In this document: positions 41,800-52,583 of the stretch, in pieces
Layout: each line of letters opens with the position of its first letter
Numbering within the stretch: the first letter of the stretch is position 1
DNA from: Callorhinus ursinus
Taxonomy: Eukaryota; Chordata; Mammalia; Carnivora; Otariidae
NCBI RefSeq assembly: GCF_003265705.1
Contig: NW_020312859.1
Coordinates: 5,544,763 to 5,608,762, forward strand
Length of the DNA: 64,000 bases
Reading direction: 5' to 3'
The notes under the pieces: generated by a model
What the model saw: the letters and a program-made list of their open reading frames with translations, nothing else
Databases searched by the model: none
What the model was told of the DNA's origin: nothing
Program-made: the position numbers and the translations under genes

Positions 41800-42051
41800 C
41801 CCCGCCCCCAGCCGAGCCGAGCGGGGCCGAGCGGAGCCGAGCGGCTCCGAGCGTGGCCGAGCCGAGCCGAGCGGCCCGGAGTCGGTTGGTGCAGCTGCGT
41901 CCCCGCCGCCCAGCAGTCCGAGGCTCCGGCGTCGCCGCCGCCTCCGCGGGGCCTGCGCCGGCCGCCCGCCCGCCCGCCGGGAGGGAGGCCCGGAGCGCGG
42001 GGAGAGCGGTCCGGCCGCGGGCGCCGACGCAGCCGCCGCCGCCGCTGCCAG
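41800..42051 (+). other. ZHX3: ZHX3 non-coding exon 1 (5' limit approximate)
   Basis: GC-rich leader ending GCTGCCAG with the strong donor GTGAGC at 42052. A run of imperfect GCCGAGC-type units lies at about 41811-41872. The start is approximate. An open frame across 41562-42776 is an artefact of GC content and ignores the donor. ZHX3 encodes a zinc-finger/homeobox transcriptional repressor; its coding exon is not in this window. Confidence 0.6.
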
Positions 42052-43740
42052 GTGAGCGCCCGCCGCGGCCCGCCGGCCCCGCGTGCCCCCGGGACTGTCA
42101 GTCTCCGTGTGTGTGTGTCTCTCTGCCTGTCAGCCCCCCGTGTCTGCGCGAGCTCCCTCCCGCCACGCCTGACCCCCCGGCCCTGCCCGCGGCGGCCGCC
42201 AGCCCCTCCCGCCCGCTGCCCCGGGTCTTTCTGTCAGCCGCCAGCACCCCCATGCGCGCAGGCTCCGCCCCTTCCCCCCAAAGCCCCGCCTTCGCCCCAT
42301 CTGTCAGCAACCCCCCCCCCAGCCCTGGGCTCGGGCGTCCTGGGGCTCGGTGTAGACCCCGCGGGCCGCAGCCACTACCGGAGCGCCAGGGGGCGCGGAG
42401 GGGAGGGGGGCGCTTGCAGATGCCCGGCCGGCCCCGCGAGGGTGCGTGTCCCAGCGCGCGGGTGCGGGACTGCGTGGGCGCCCGAGAGCCCGGGGCTGGG
42501 ATGCCGGGCGGCCCGGAGCCCCTCGCTACGGCTTCCGCGGGCCGCTGCGGGCGTGGGGCAGCCCCTGCCCCTGGCGTGGAGAGCGCCAGCTCCGCCGAGG
42601 AGGCAGCTGAGCCGGGGACTCCAGCCGCTTGGGGGTACAGTAGAGCCCTGCACTCCGGGACCCTCGTTTGCCCACGCGAAAACACTCCCCCTGGGCCCCG
42701 GGTTCCCGGATTCCGAGAGTGGCGTGTGAGCGGAGTTTGGGATTTCCATTCAGAGAAGCCTGTTGGAAGTGATTGAGGAGCGGGTGGGATGTGGAGCTTA
42801 GGTGGAAAGTGTTTAAGAGCTTGAGTCACTTTGAGTTGCGTGGTTTGCATTTTTGAGCAGTGATTGCCCTGGGCTTGTGCCCTGGGAGAAACTGTTCTGT
42901 GGTGGGGAGGAGAGGTTAGGTAGAGGGAGGAGGAGGGCATACTCCTGTTTTTATCTGTGTCATGTGAACACATAGTATTTATTCATGAGACTCCACACAT
43001 CTTCAGTTTAAAAAGGGGCGACAGTAGTTTCCATGTATACGTGTTCTTGTACGTTGTTATGTTGATGTTCTTTATTTGTAGTAAACTTAGCATCGCGGTA
43101 TTTAGAAACCAAGGGAAAATACGTCCTAAAACAATTGGTATTTTGCCGGATAGTTCTCAACCACGGGGAAAGAGCCAAAAGCACACTTCATTAGCTGGAA
43201 CAACTTATTCGGGCTTAATTTGTTTCTAAGAGACATACAGTGGAAAAATCCAGAAGCAGCAAAGTAGTATCAAAGAGTCTTAGGACATTAATGAAAGGGC
43301 CCTTCTATTGCTGCCTTGGAAAGATGGTATCAAAGTTGCTGTAGAGGACAGAGCTACTATGTAATGATAAACATATTAACCAAGTTGGTTTTGTGACCTT
43401 GATACATTGAGCGGCGCTTGATTTGTGCAGTGCTTCGTTAACGGGCAAACATCGCGTGGAAGTGGGGTAATTTTTGGAGAAAATGTTCCCCGTGTTTTGT
43501 TTTGTTTTCATATTTAAGTATGATTTCAGACTAGCGCAGTCTCCTGGTAGGAGTGTTTTTTTTTTAAGATAACATTAAAAATTACAAAAGTAATTCACGT
43601 TTAAAGCATTAAACTAGAAAAACAAAAGCTTGAGAAAAAACCCATAATCCCACAAACGGTAGGAGACCAGTTAGGTATTTATCTTTTTAGTCTTTTGTTC
43701 CTCTGTATAAGTTTTTTTTTCCTTAACAAAATTCTACCAT
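42052..43740 (+). other. ZHX3: ZHX3 intron 1, proximal repeat-free part
   Basis: The tail of the CpG island, then AT-richer unique sequence. No exon recognised. A CTCF-like GCGCCAGGGGGCGC lies at 42383-42396. Confidence 0.5.
42383..42396 (+). promoter_or_regulatory. CTCF-like motif in CpG island
   Basis: GCGCCAGGGGGCGC matches the conserved AGGGGGCGC half of the CTCF core, with two mismatches in the 5' part. Same orientation as the motif at 20460. Confidence 0.4.
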
Positions 43741-43743
43741 ACT

Positions 43744-43970
43744 AGGAGATTGTTTTATTTTTTATTTTTTTAAAGATTTTTTATTTATTCATGAGAGACG
43801 GGGTGGGGGGAGGGAGAGAGAGAGAGAGAGGCAGAGGGAGAAGCAGGCTTCCAGCTGAGCAGGGAGCCCGATGCGGGGTCTCGATCCCAGGACCCCGGGA
43901 TCATGACCTGAGCGGAAAGCAGAGGCTTAACCATCTGAGCCACCCAGGCACCCTAGGAGATTGTTTTATT
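43744..43970 (-). mobile_element. CAN-SINE, minus, in ZHX3 intron
   Basis: Flanked by the duplication AGGAGATTGTTTTATT at 43744-43759 and 43955-43970. Antisense to ZHX3. Confidence 0.93.
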
Positions 43971-44219
43971 ATATGCTTTTTTCCTACTTATAAATAGATT
44001 ATGTAAAATCTTACAGATTCTGTATGCCTCGTTCGTAAAGGCGTGAGAGGAGGATGGTGGATGTAGGGATTCAGTGGTGATTATACATAATTCTTTGCTT
44101 AATCTGACTTGCAACTTTAAAGTACTCTGCAGCTGGAGGTATTGTCTCCTCTTCTGTAGGTATATATTTAACCTATTTATTACTCATAAAACTTATGTAT
44201 GAGTAAGAACTTGTGTTCC

Positions 44220-44750
44220 CTTTGTGATACTTTTAAAAACTAAATTGGATCCTCTGCTTAGAGCACTCCAGTAGCTTCTGATTTTTAAAGTAAAATATGA
44301 AGTCCTTGCCGTGGCTAACCAGGCTACCTCCCTGTTCTCACTTCCAGTTTTGCCAAACATATCTCATTGCTATTCCTTTAAAGCTTTAAGCATATACCAG
44401 CCTCAGTGCTTTTGTGTTTGCTCTTCCTTCTGCCTAGAACTCCGTTCCCTCGATATCATGGTTCTCGCCTCCGGTCTCTGGTCAGATTTAACTTTATCAG
44501 GCTTTTCCTGACCCTTCTGTGTAAAATACACCCCATTCCCCTCTCCTCCTTAACCCTACTTAGCCTTATTTTTCTTCATAGCACTTATTCCCAGTGGTGA
44601 CTACATTATCATTTGTTGATTTATGTCTCTTTTCCCCCATTACCCCAGAAATGTGAGATTTTTTTCCACTGATGTGTCCTCAGGGCTCAGAACAGCACCT
44701 GACACATTATAGGTGCTTAATATTTGTTGAATGAATGAGTGAATGAATGC
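44220..44750 (+). repeat. L2 LINE relic
   Basis: L2 pattern: 'tttgctcttccttctgcc', 'tttatcaggcttttcctgacc', terminal 'cacctgacacattataggtg' and 'tgttgaatgaatgagtgaa'. Confidence 0.7.
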
Positions 44751-45785
44751 TCATTATCCATCCATTCCTGTGACCTTCCTGTAACCTCCTGGCTTTTAGA
44801 TAGGTCTATCCTGAAGTGGGATAACAATCCGTTAAAAGTCAGGATAGTCCTTTACATATCTGAGAGGAGGAATTTTACAAGTGAGGCTTGTAATCTTAGA
44901 ATTATAGTCTTGATCTGACTTGAACAATCGAGGGAAGAAACATTTTTGGTAAATGTTACTGGCTTTCTTTTTTATGCATTATCCCTTGTGTCACACTGGA
45001 AATCTTTGAAAAGTATAAAGTATCCCAGTTATGTTTACAGCTGTGATTTCAATTTGGGAGTTCTTAGTGATAGTATAAGCCTCAAGAGCATAGTGAGTTT
45101 TTTGTGTTAACAGATACCCAGAGATATAATTACAGCTTTAATGTGTTTTCATTTGAGGAGTAGCTGTTATATTTACTTATTTTCCTGGCAATTCTATCCT
45201 TTTCAACTCCTTGCTTATCAGTTTTTGGATGGCCTCGCAGGTATACTTAAGTTTGTTTTTTTTTTTTAACATTTTAAAATAAATCCTTGATCTCTTGAGC
45301 ATTTTACATCTCTCATGTGACTCTTGAACAGTTTGAAAGTACCAGTTCATCTTTCAGGATGAAATGATATCTGTAGTAAAACATAAAATTGCATTTTCAT
45401 TATAAGGATGGGAAAAATTGTATCTTGGGGTAGAATTTTTACAAAAAGGAAATAGCATGAGTGTAAGCTTTTTAAAAAGCTTGAATTTCAAGTAGACTAC
45501 TTTTTAGTGAGTTTTTGGTAAAAAAAAAAATCCTTGTTTTTTGCTCATAAGGAAAAGGATTCCTTTGTATAGAATCCAAACAGAGACTTTCAAAAACAAC
45601 CTCAAATATACAAGAACTTGGGGAGAAAATCCTAAATGAAAATTTTCTTTTAAAGGCCTAAAAGGAATGCATTAAGAATTTATTTTTATTTGTTCCATAG
45701 ACATTTATTGAGCACATAGTTGGGGCAGTTCTGTGTGTTTTTGCATGGGCTACCTGACCATGACAATCATGTTCAGTTTTAGATT
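44751..45785 (+). other. ZHX3: ZHX3 intron 1, AT-rich, nothing recognised
   Basis: Unique-looking AT-rich sequence without splice-supported exons. Confidence 0.4.
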
Positions 45786-45787
45786 AC

Positions 45788-46022
45788 CAACCTGCTTTCT
45801 TTCATTTTTTAAAAAAGATTTTTATTTTATTTATTTGACAGAGAGTGAGAGAGAGAGCGCGTGTGCACACAAGCAAGGGGAGCAGGAGAAGGAGAAGAAG
45901 GCTCCCCGCAGAGCAGGGAGCCCGATCCGGGGCTCGATCCCAGGACCCTCAGATCATGACCTGAGCCAAAGGCAGATGCTTAATTGACTGAGCCACCCAG
46001 TGCCCACCAACCTGATTTCTTA
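45788..46022 (-). mobile_element. CAN-SINE, minus, in ZHX3 intron
   Basis: Imperfect flanking duplications (ACCAACCTG.TTTCTT at about 45788 and 46008) around a SINE with an expanded GAGA/GCGTGTGC segment. Confidence 0.9.
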
Positions 46023-47150
46023 TTATTTCTTCTCTTTTGGCACTTGGCTATCTCCCTTCTGTCATCATATTCTCTCCCTAAATGATCTCATCTGTTCCCA
46101 GGACTTTAATACCCTTTGGATGCTAACTCCCTCCCTCGGTTAGACCTCCTCCTGGACTTTTCTCTGGTTCTAGTCTTGCATTTTTGCCCCCATTGCCTTC
46201 CTACTATCTCTCCTTGGTGCCCCACCATGATCTCAAACTTCATATGTCCAAAATATCTTCCTCTCCAACTTCCAGATTTATAGTCCTCATTCCTGACTCC
46301 TGTCTTCCCTCTCTCCCAGCTTTCTTCACCCCCTGCCTTCCCTATCTTTGTCCTTACTGTCCTCTCATTGTTCAAGCCAAACTCCTGAAAGTTGTCTTTG
46401 TTTCTTCCTGATTCTTCACCCCACATCTAACCCATCAGCACAGCCTGTTGGCCAAGGCTCCAGAATACCTCAAATCCTCCCTTCCCTCCATCCTCCTAAT
46501 CTAGCCGCTGTCTTCTCAGCTGGATGAGTGCCCCTGCCTGTACTTGGTCTCCTAGCTTCTGCTCTTGCCTTCTTCTAACCCCTGTCCCCATTGCAGCCAG
46601 AGTGATGCTACTGAAAAGCAAACCAGATCACGTTACCCCACCGCAGTGGCTTCCCACTGCACTTAGACCCACACCCACTCTTAATCTGATGTACTCGGCC
46701 TCTGTCTCCCTCTCCAACCTCTGCTCCTTGCCCAGCCATTCTTCTGTCAGGTTGGAACTGTCAGTTCCTATAATTTGCCAGTTCTCCTCCTCTTCTGTAC
46801 AGGCCCTTCTCTCTGCCTGGCACCCTTCCCTATTCTTCTCATAGAAAGATCCTTCTCAAACATTTGCTCTCAGCTAAAATGTCCCTCCTTATAGGGGCCT
46901 TTCCTGACACTCCTTTCACGGTAGCTTCCTCCCTGTTGTCCCCTCTTAGTACATGTGCATTTCTTGCTTAATGCTTCACCAGAATTCTAAGTATCTCATT
47001 GATATGTTTCCTTCTTTTTTGTCTGCTCTCCCAGGAGACTGCAAGACCTATGAAGGCAGAGACAGCCTTGGCCTGTTTATGGTGAAGTCCTGGCACCCAG
47101 TGCTCTGCCTTGAATCCAATGGGTACAGGTCCTCAATACCTTTTGAATAC
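46023..47150 (+). repeat. L2 LINE relic, long
   Basis: 'gctccagaatacctcaaatc' region to 'gatcacgttaccccaccgca', 'cttctctctgcctggcaccc', 'ggcctttcctgacactcc', a long L2 3' segment on the + strand. The ORFs here are frames of the repeat. Confidence 0.65.
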
Positions 47151-47159
47151 TAGTTTTTA

Positions 47160-47420
47160 TAACAGCTAACCTTTTTTGGGACTTACTATGTGTCAGGTCC
47201 AGAGCTAAGTGCAATCATGTATTGTCTTTAAATCTTTGGGAGAACTGACTAAGGTGACTGTGATTATTACATTGTCATTTCTGCATCCTAGTTGAAAAAA
47301 ATGAGCTTAGAGGAATAATTTTAAAGTTACGCAGCTAAGAAAGTGATGGAGCTAGGATTTGAATCTATGTGATCTGACTGTAGAAACTTTCCTCCTATTC
47401 ATTACTGCCTTCTGATGTGA
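47160..47420 (-). repeat. MIR relic
   Basis: 'acttactatgtgtcaggtcc', 'ttaaagttacgcagctaag', 'gagctaggatttgaatctat' is the reverse MIR pattern. A second, + oriented MIR follows at about 47560-47750 ('ctagctgtaagcctttgggc'). Confidence 0.75.
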
Positions 47421-47992
47421 GTGTAGGGATGAATGAATGTGAAATAGACCATAATAGTAATGTCTGAGGGTTCTAAGCATACACTGGAGTATAAAAATTG
47501 GATTAGGGTGCTGCATTTCCTGGGAAGTTGCTGTTAAAAACCACTATGCCAAAGCACATAGATTAGTTTGAGTTCTGTTTTAATTTTGCCTTTGCTGCTT
47601 TCTAGCTGTAAGCCTTTGGGCAAATTACTTAACATGTCTAAGTCTGTTTTTTCAGCTGTAAATGGAAAAAAATAATAGTTCTTATCTCACAGGGTCATTG
47701 TGAGTAACATAACTATACACAAAAAACCAGTGAATGTTGGCTATTAATATTATAGGGGAGGGAAAAAACCCTCCGGAAAAGACTTGCAGCCTCATCAACA
47801 AATTAGAGTTTGGGTAAGAGTGAAAAGACCATAACTAACAGTATTATTTCACTGACTCTGGCTTTGAATTTATAAAAATGATCAGGGAATTAACTATTTG
47901 GCTTGTGATTTATAATCATTCTGATGTATGGCAACTTTATGTTTGGATTCAAACTTGTTAAATGCTTGAGGTAAGATAGTTTTCTTCTTTTT

Positions 47993-48235
47993 AAACTCCT
48001 TTTCATCGGGACGCCTGGGTGCTCAGTCAGTTAAGCGTCTGCCTTCGGCTCAGGTCATGATCCCAGTGCCCTGGGATCGAGCCCCGCATCAGGCTTCTTG
48101 CTCAGCAGGGAGCCTGCTTCTTCCTCTGCCTGCAGCTCCCCCCTGCTTGTACCCTTGCTCACTCTCTCTCTTGCTCACGCTCTCTCTCTAACAAATAAAA
48201 TCTTAAAAAAAAAAATAAATAAACTCCTTTTCATC
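47993..48235 (+). mobile_element. CAN-SINE, plus orientation
   Basis: Flanked by AAACTCCTTTTCATC at 47993-48007 and 48221-48235. Body 48008-48220 with an A-rich tail on the right. The first plus-oriented copy in the window. Confidence 0.95.
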
Positions 48236-48334
48236 TTAAAGATTCTCAGGTTCTCAGGATAGATCTTTTGAGAGACTGGCCATTTTTGAGAGTCTGGCTA
48301 GTTTTTTCTTTTTCATCAGAAAGATACTCACCAG

Positions 48335-48508
48335 GGGTGCCTGGGTGGCTCAGTCAGGTAAGTGTCAAACTGTTTCGGCTCAGGTCATGATCTCAGGGTC
48401 GTGGGATTGAGCCCGGTGTTAGGCTTAGCATGAGTCTGCTTGGGATTGTCTCTCTCCCTCTGTCCCTCACCGCCCTCTAAAATAAATAAATAAAATCTTA
48501 AAAAAATA
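48335..48508 (+). mobile_element. CAN-SINE, plus, older
   Basis: 'ggggtgcctgggtggctcag' to 'aataaataaataaaatctta', with a shortened internal part. Confidence 0.9.
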
Positions 48509-51500
48509 TTGGGGCGCAGTTGAATTTTCTGGTGGGATGGGTTAGGATCAAGTGCTTGTTTGGTCGTTTCCAACAACTCTATGAAGTACTGGATGAGGTT
48601 GTCTGCTAAGACTAAATGGGAAGAGGTCAGAGGGAAAACAAGGAGATTTGACATATAACTGAGGTCAGGAAGAGTGAACTTGGGGCAATGTCCATGATTT
48701 CCTGACAATATACAGGGGCTCTGTTGAGGTAGGAGACCATGGATGGAATGCTATCAGTAGCATTCAGTTGCTGGGTTTTAGGAGCACAGAAGGCATATGG
48801 TTGGATTGAGCCAGGGCTGAGGTTTGCTGGCAGAAGGATGGTGGGGCAGAGGCTCTGGATATTGGCCAGGGAGTGATTAACATGACAGATAAGGGTTTTT
48901 AGGCTGGATGAGGAGGAGAAAAGGACCAGAGGTGTTGATGAAGTCAAGGAGTGTGTGTATTGGAGTGATAGAATAATAGGAGGTTGTGGTTAGACAGGGA
49001 CATGTGAGTGGAAGATTTCAGAGCTGGAGCAGTTAATTACTGGACATGATGGGCTTCTGGGTTTTGCCGCAGGCACGAATGGCTAAAATGAAGTGAACTC
49101 AGTGAAGATGAGTGAAGTCAAGGAGGTCAAGTAACTGAGAGGCTGGAGAGTTGTTTGGGTCATCCATGTGGTCAGAATAATCCATCACAGGGATGGCAGG
49201 ATGTCTGGGGTGGAGAGAAGGAAAGTGTGCAAGTCTTCAGTGAAGGCTACCAGCAAGAGAACAGGTGTATGGCCAGCCTGCAGGAGCCTCAGAAGATCAG
49301 GGGATTTTACCTGAGGACAGTGGAAGAGCAATGACCTGGCAACTTTATTGGTTGCAAGGTCTCTCTGGAAGGAGTTGGCCTTGGCCCAGGTTCATTATGC
49401 TTCAGAAGGAATCCCAATTCAAGTGGGCAGCACCCATGACATATTATATGTGTTTCTAAACTTGGTCATGAAAATCATCTGAGGGTGTGTGTTAAAAATA
49501 TAGATTTCAGGGCCCCATACTGGGTCCACTGGATTAGAATTTATAGGAGAGGGGACTGAGAATGTATATTTTAAACTCTCCCACTGCCACCCACATACCT
49601 GGTAATTCTTTATAATTAGGCAAGTTTGGGGAACACAGCTGTAGTGTTTAAGATTGTGGGGTCTGGAAGCTGACTGGGTATGAAGGAGGTGAGGCTGGTA
49701 GGAGTGAGCCTTGGCCCATGACTCTTAATAGCTTAGCTTTCCAGGTCTGTCTGATATCGGAAGCAGTAAATTAAGGGACCTACCATTAGAGATGAACACA
49801 CTGACCACAGCAAGAAGAGACAGCTGGTGATGACAGAGACAGAAACACTGTACAAAATAATTCAAAGTACAGCAATTTGGGGACATTCATTTTAGAAGAA
49901 ACAGTCCTGTTTGCCTCAGCGGTCCCTGGATACATTAATTAATCATAATTGTTGTCCTGTTCAACAGGAATAGGTCAGGTTATGGTTTGGGTGGGAAGGA
50001 AGTAATGCAACTTAGAATGCTTAGAGTCCTAAGCTAGCATGTTGTAGTGCTTCAGTTACCCATAAAAATTAACTTACGTGGCACATTTCTGTCTCTGAAA
50101 ATACGGGATTAAAACATTTACTCATTGACAAGCTAAAGACAAGAGTGGTGATTATCCCCAAGGAGCTGTATACATGATTAGATACTTAATATCATGATGG
50201 CAGCAGCTTACCACCCCATTCTCTGTTTTTTCACCAAGAAAATTCTGTTCCTTTTCATGACAAGGAAGAGGACTCCTGCAAAAGAATAGCTGCTGGGAGG
50301 GAACTTCGAGTTAGTCATTCTTGGCTGACCATTTAGAATACCCTGTTGCTAGTAAGGAAGTTTGAGTTGTAGTGTTTAGAATATTTAAACTTTACTTCCA
50401 GCCTGGTTTGTCATACCCAAACACTAAAGCTGCAGGAAAAGAATGTTGTCAGCCTTGCTAGAAGTGGTTGCTATGGACCTCAAACCTAAAACTTGATTTG
50501 CTCTGTCATGTGTTCCATTTCTTATTTCCTTTTAGCATGGCTGGTACCGATGAGCCTGGTGTTCAAGCTGCTGAGCTGGGTACCAAACATGGCACAGCAT
50601 CTTGGTTATATTCCTGGCACTTACTGCCTCATCTTCTTGGTGAACTACAGGGAGCTGCTTGAATGCCCATCTTGAGACCTAGAAAACGTGGCAATGGAGG
50701 TTTAGTAATGCCAGTTCAACCAGAACTTTCCATTTTCAAGTTGAGATTTTTTAAAAAGTAATTCCATTTAGGAAAAAAATAGAAATTCAGAATATTTTTC
50801 CCTTTTAGAAAAACATCTTCTAAAGCTGAGAAATACTGAACAGAGGCCAATGAATATTTAATGATAGTATTTTAATATCACACTTATCTGCCCTACACAG
50901 CTCAGGAACCCCTGAATTCTGTTGTATTCTGTATTGTGAAGGCTCTGCTATATTATGGTGCTCTTTATAAAAATGTTTCAATCACTAAGCATGCTCAGTT
51001 CGTGAAGTGTTTGTATGCCTACTGTGAACTCTAGGCAGCATGGGGTTAAAAAAGGTCTGTTTTCAAACATTTTTTTAAAAGTCAGACAAGATGCATTTAA
51101 ATCTCTGACCTCAAGCAGACTATGCTGCATGCTGCAAAGGAGGTATAATCAAAATGTAGGATCACAGGCGAAAGAGAGGTTATTTCTGGTGGTGAGTGGA
51201 AGTGGTGAGAGGGGATGGGAGGGTGCTTTCCGGGAGTGTTTTATTCAGACAGGATCTTGAAGATTGGGTAGCGTTTGGAACTGTTATATTTGATATTCTC
51301 TATTTACTAAGGCATCATTTATTTTAGCAAGACTACAGAGATATTTTGGTGCTTAATGAATTAACTTTCACTCATCCAGAATACCTCACTTCTCAATTAT
51401 TTTGGGCAACTTGTCTTTGTAATTAAGTATGAAGTATTAAGGAATGTGTGGTGGAGAAGGGCTTTTATGGAAGCCCTTAAAAATAATCTTGGGATCACAG

Positions 51501-52357
51501 TGGTGTCTCAGATTCCCAAAGAATTGGAAATACAGTGCTATGGTGGTGAGCAGAAAACCACAGTGATAATGGAAGGTTTATGTTTAGGTATATGGTTTAG
51601 GATTTGGGGGAAGAAGGAGCTCTAAGTGAGATTGGTGAGGCCTTTATAGGAAAGGAATAGTACAGTAGGAAGGGAATAGCCATGTTAGGAGACCTCTTGA
51701 ATACTCACCATCTCATTTCTGAGTGTCTTTCTTGGGAATGGTTGGCAATGAGGGCAGGAGAGCCCTGTGGGCTGGGGCCAAAATACACTGAAGGAGGCTA
51801 GCTCCTTCTCATTCTTCCTTGTTCTAGCGTGGCTAAGCACAGAGGGTTGTACAGAATGGCTCTATCTGCTCCAGGCCTTCGCGTGCCTCGTTTTGGGAGT
51901 TGGCCTGCCTCAAAGCCACATATTTCTGCCACAGAGTGAAGGCTATTTGGCTGACGTGTGTCCGTTTGGGTGAATCCCAAATCCCAATCCCAAATGAGCT
52001 TTGGCAAGCTCATTTCTTGCCGTGATAGGTTAGCTACAACTGGACCACTGTGCCACCTTTGCAAATGGTCATTGGTTGGTCTGAGACCTTGCGGTCAATT
52101 TTTCCTTTCCCACATAAGACTGAATTTTCACTCTTCTTGCCCTGTCAATTCAACACTTAATTTTCCAGGAAGCTGAAAACATACCATTTGCTACCTTTGC
52201 TATCTTTTGTGCTGAAAAGATCAGAATTCTGATCTTTTTGGAAATCAGTTTTGAAAAAAAGTAGTATTTTCTTTGTTTATTTCTGCCAGTAGCATTTCAA
52301 AAGCTATTTTGCAATATTGTACACCCCATTTTACCATCCAGGTGACTAAAGCAACTC
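48509..52357 (+). other. ZHX3: ZHX3 intron 1, mostly unique sequence
   Basis: A MER5A-like relic at about 49455-49650 and otherwise no element I can name. A possible small exon starts at 50535. No ORF here has family resemblance. Confidence 0.45.
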
Positions 52358-52358
52358 T

Positions 52359-52583
52359 AAGAAAATGAGTCCAGGGACGCCTGGGTGGCTCAGTTGGTTA
52401 AGCATCTGCCTTCGGCTCAGGTCATGATCTGAGGGTCCTGGGATCGAGCCCCACATCAGGCTCCCTGCTTGGCAGGGAGTCTGTTTCTCCCTCTCCCTCT
52501 GCCTGCTGCTCCCCCTGCTTGTGCTCTCTCTCACAAATAAATGAATAAAATCTTAAAAAAAAAAAGAAAGAAAATGAATCCAG
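52359..52583 (+). mobile_element. CAN-SINE, plus
   Basis: Duplications AAGAAAATGAGTCCAG (52359-52374) and AAGAAAATGAATCCAG (52568-52583) flank a near-consensus copy. Confidence 0.95.

Larger units (their letters stand above)
41640..42720 (+). promoter_or_regulatory. ZHX3: CpG island, ZHX3 promoter
   Basis: Very high CpG density. It contains a palindromic NRF1 site TGCGCATGCGT (41690-41700), a CRE-like GACGTCA (41724-41730) and GC boxes near 41755, 41785 and 41800, just before a GC-rich transcribed leader and a donor at 42052. Human chr20q12 places the ZHX3 5' end divergent from LPIN3 about 23 kb away; here the distance is about 22 kb. The gene identity is therefore from synteny, not from protein sequence. 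Confidence 0.75.

Noticed and set aside
41562..42776. 404-aa and overlapping 225/291-aa ORFs in the CpG island
   Set aside because: Pro/Ala/Arg-rich frames caused by base composition. They run through the strong splice donor at 42052 and resemble no protein.
46106..46844. Pair of ~106-aa ORFs on both strands
   Set aside because: They lie in an L2 relic. The frames are chance openings.
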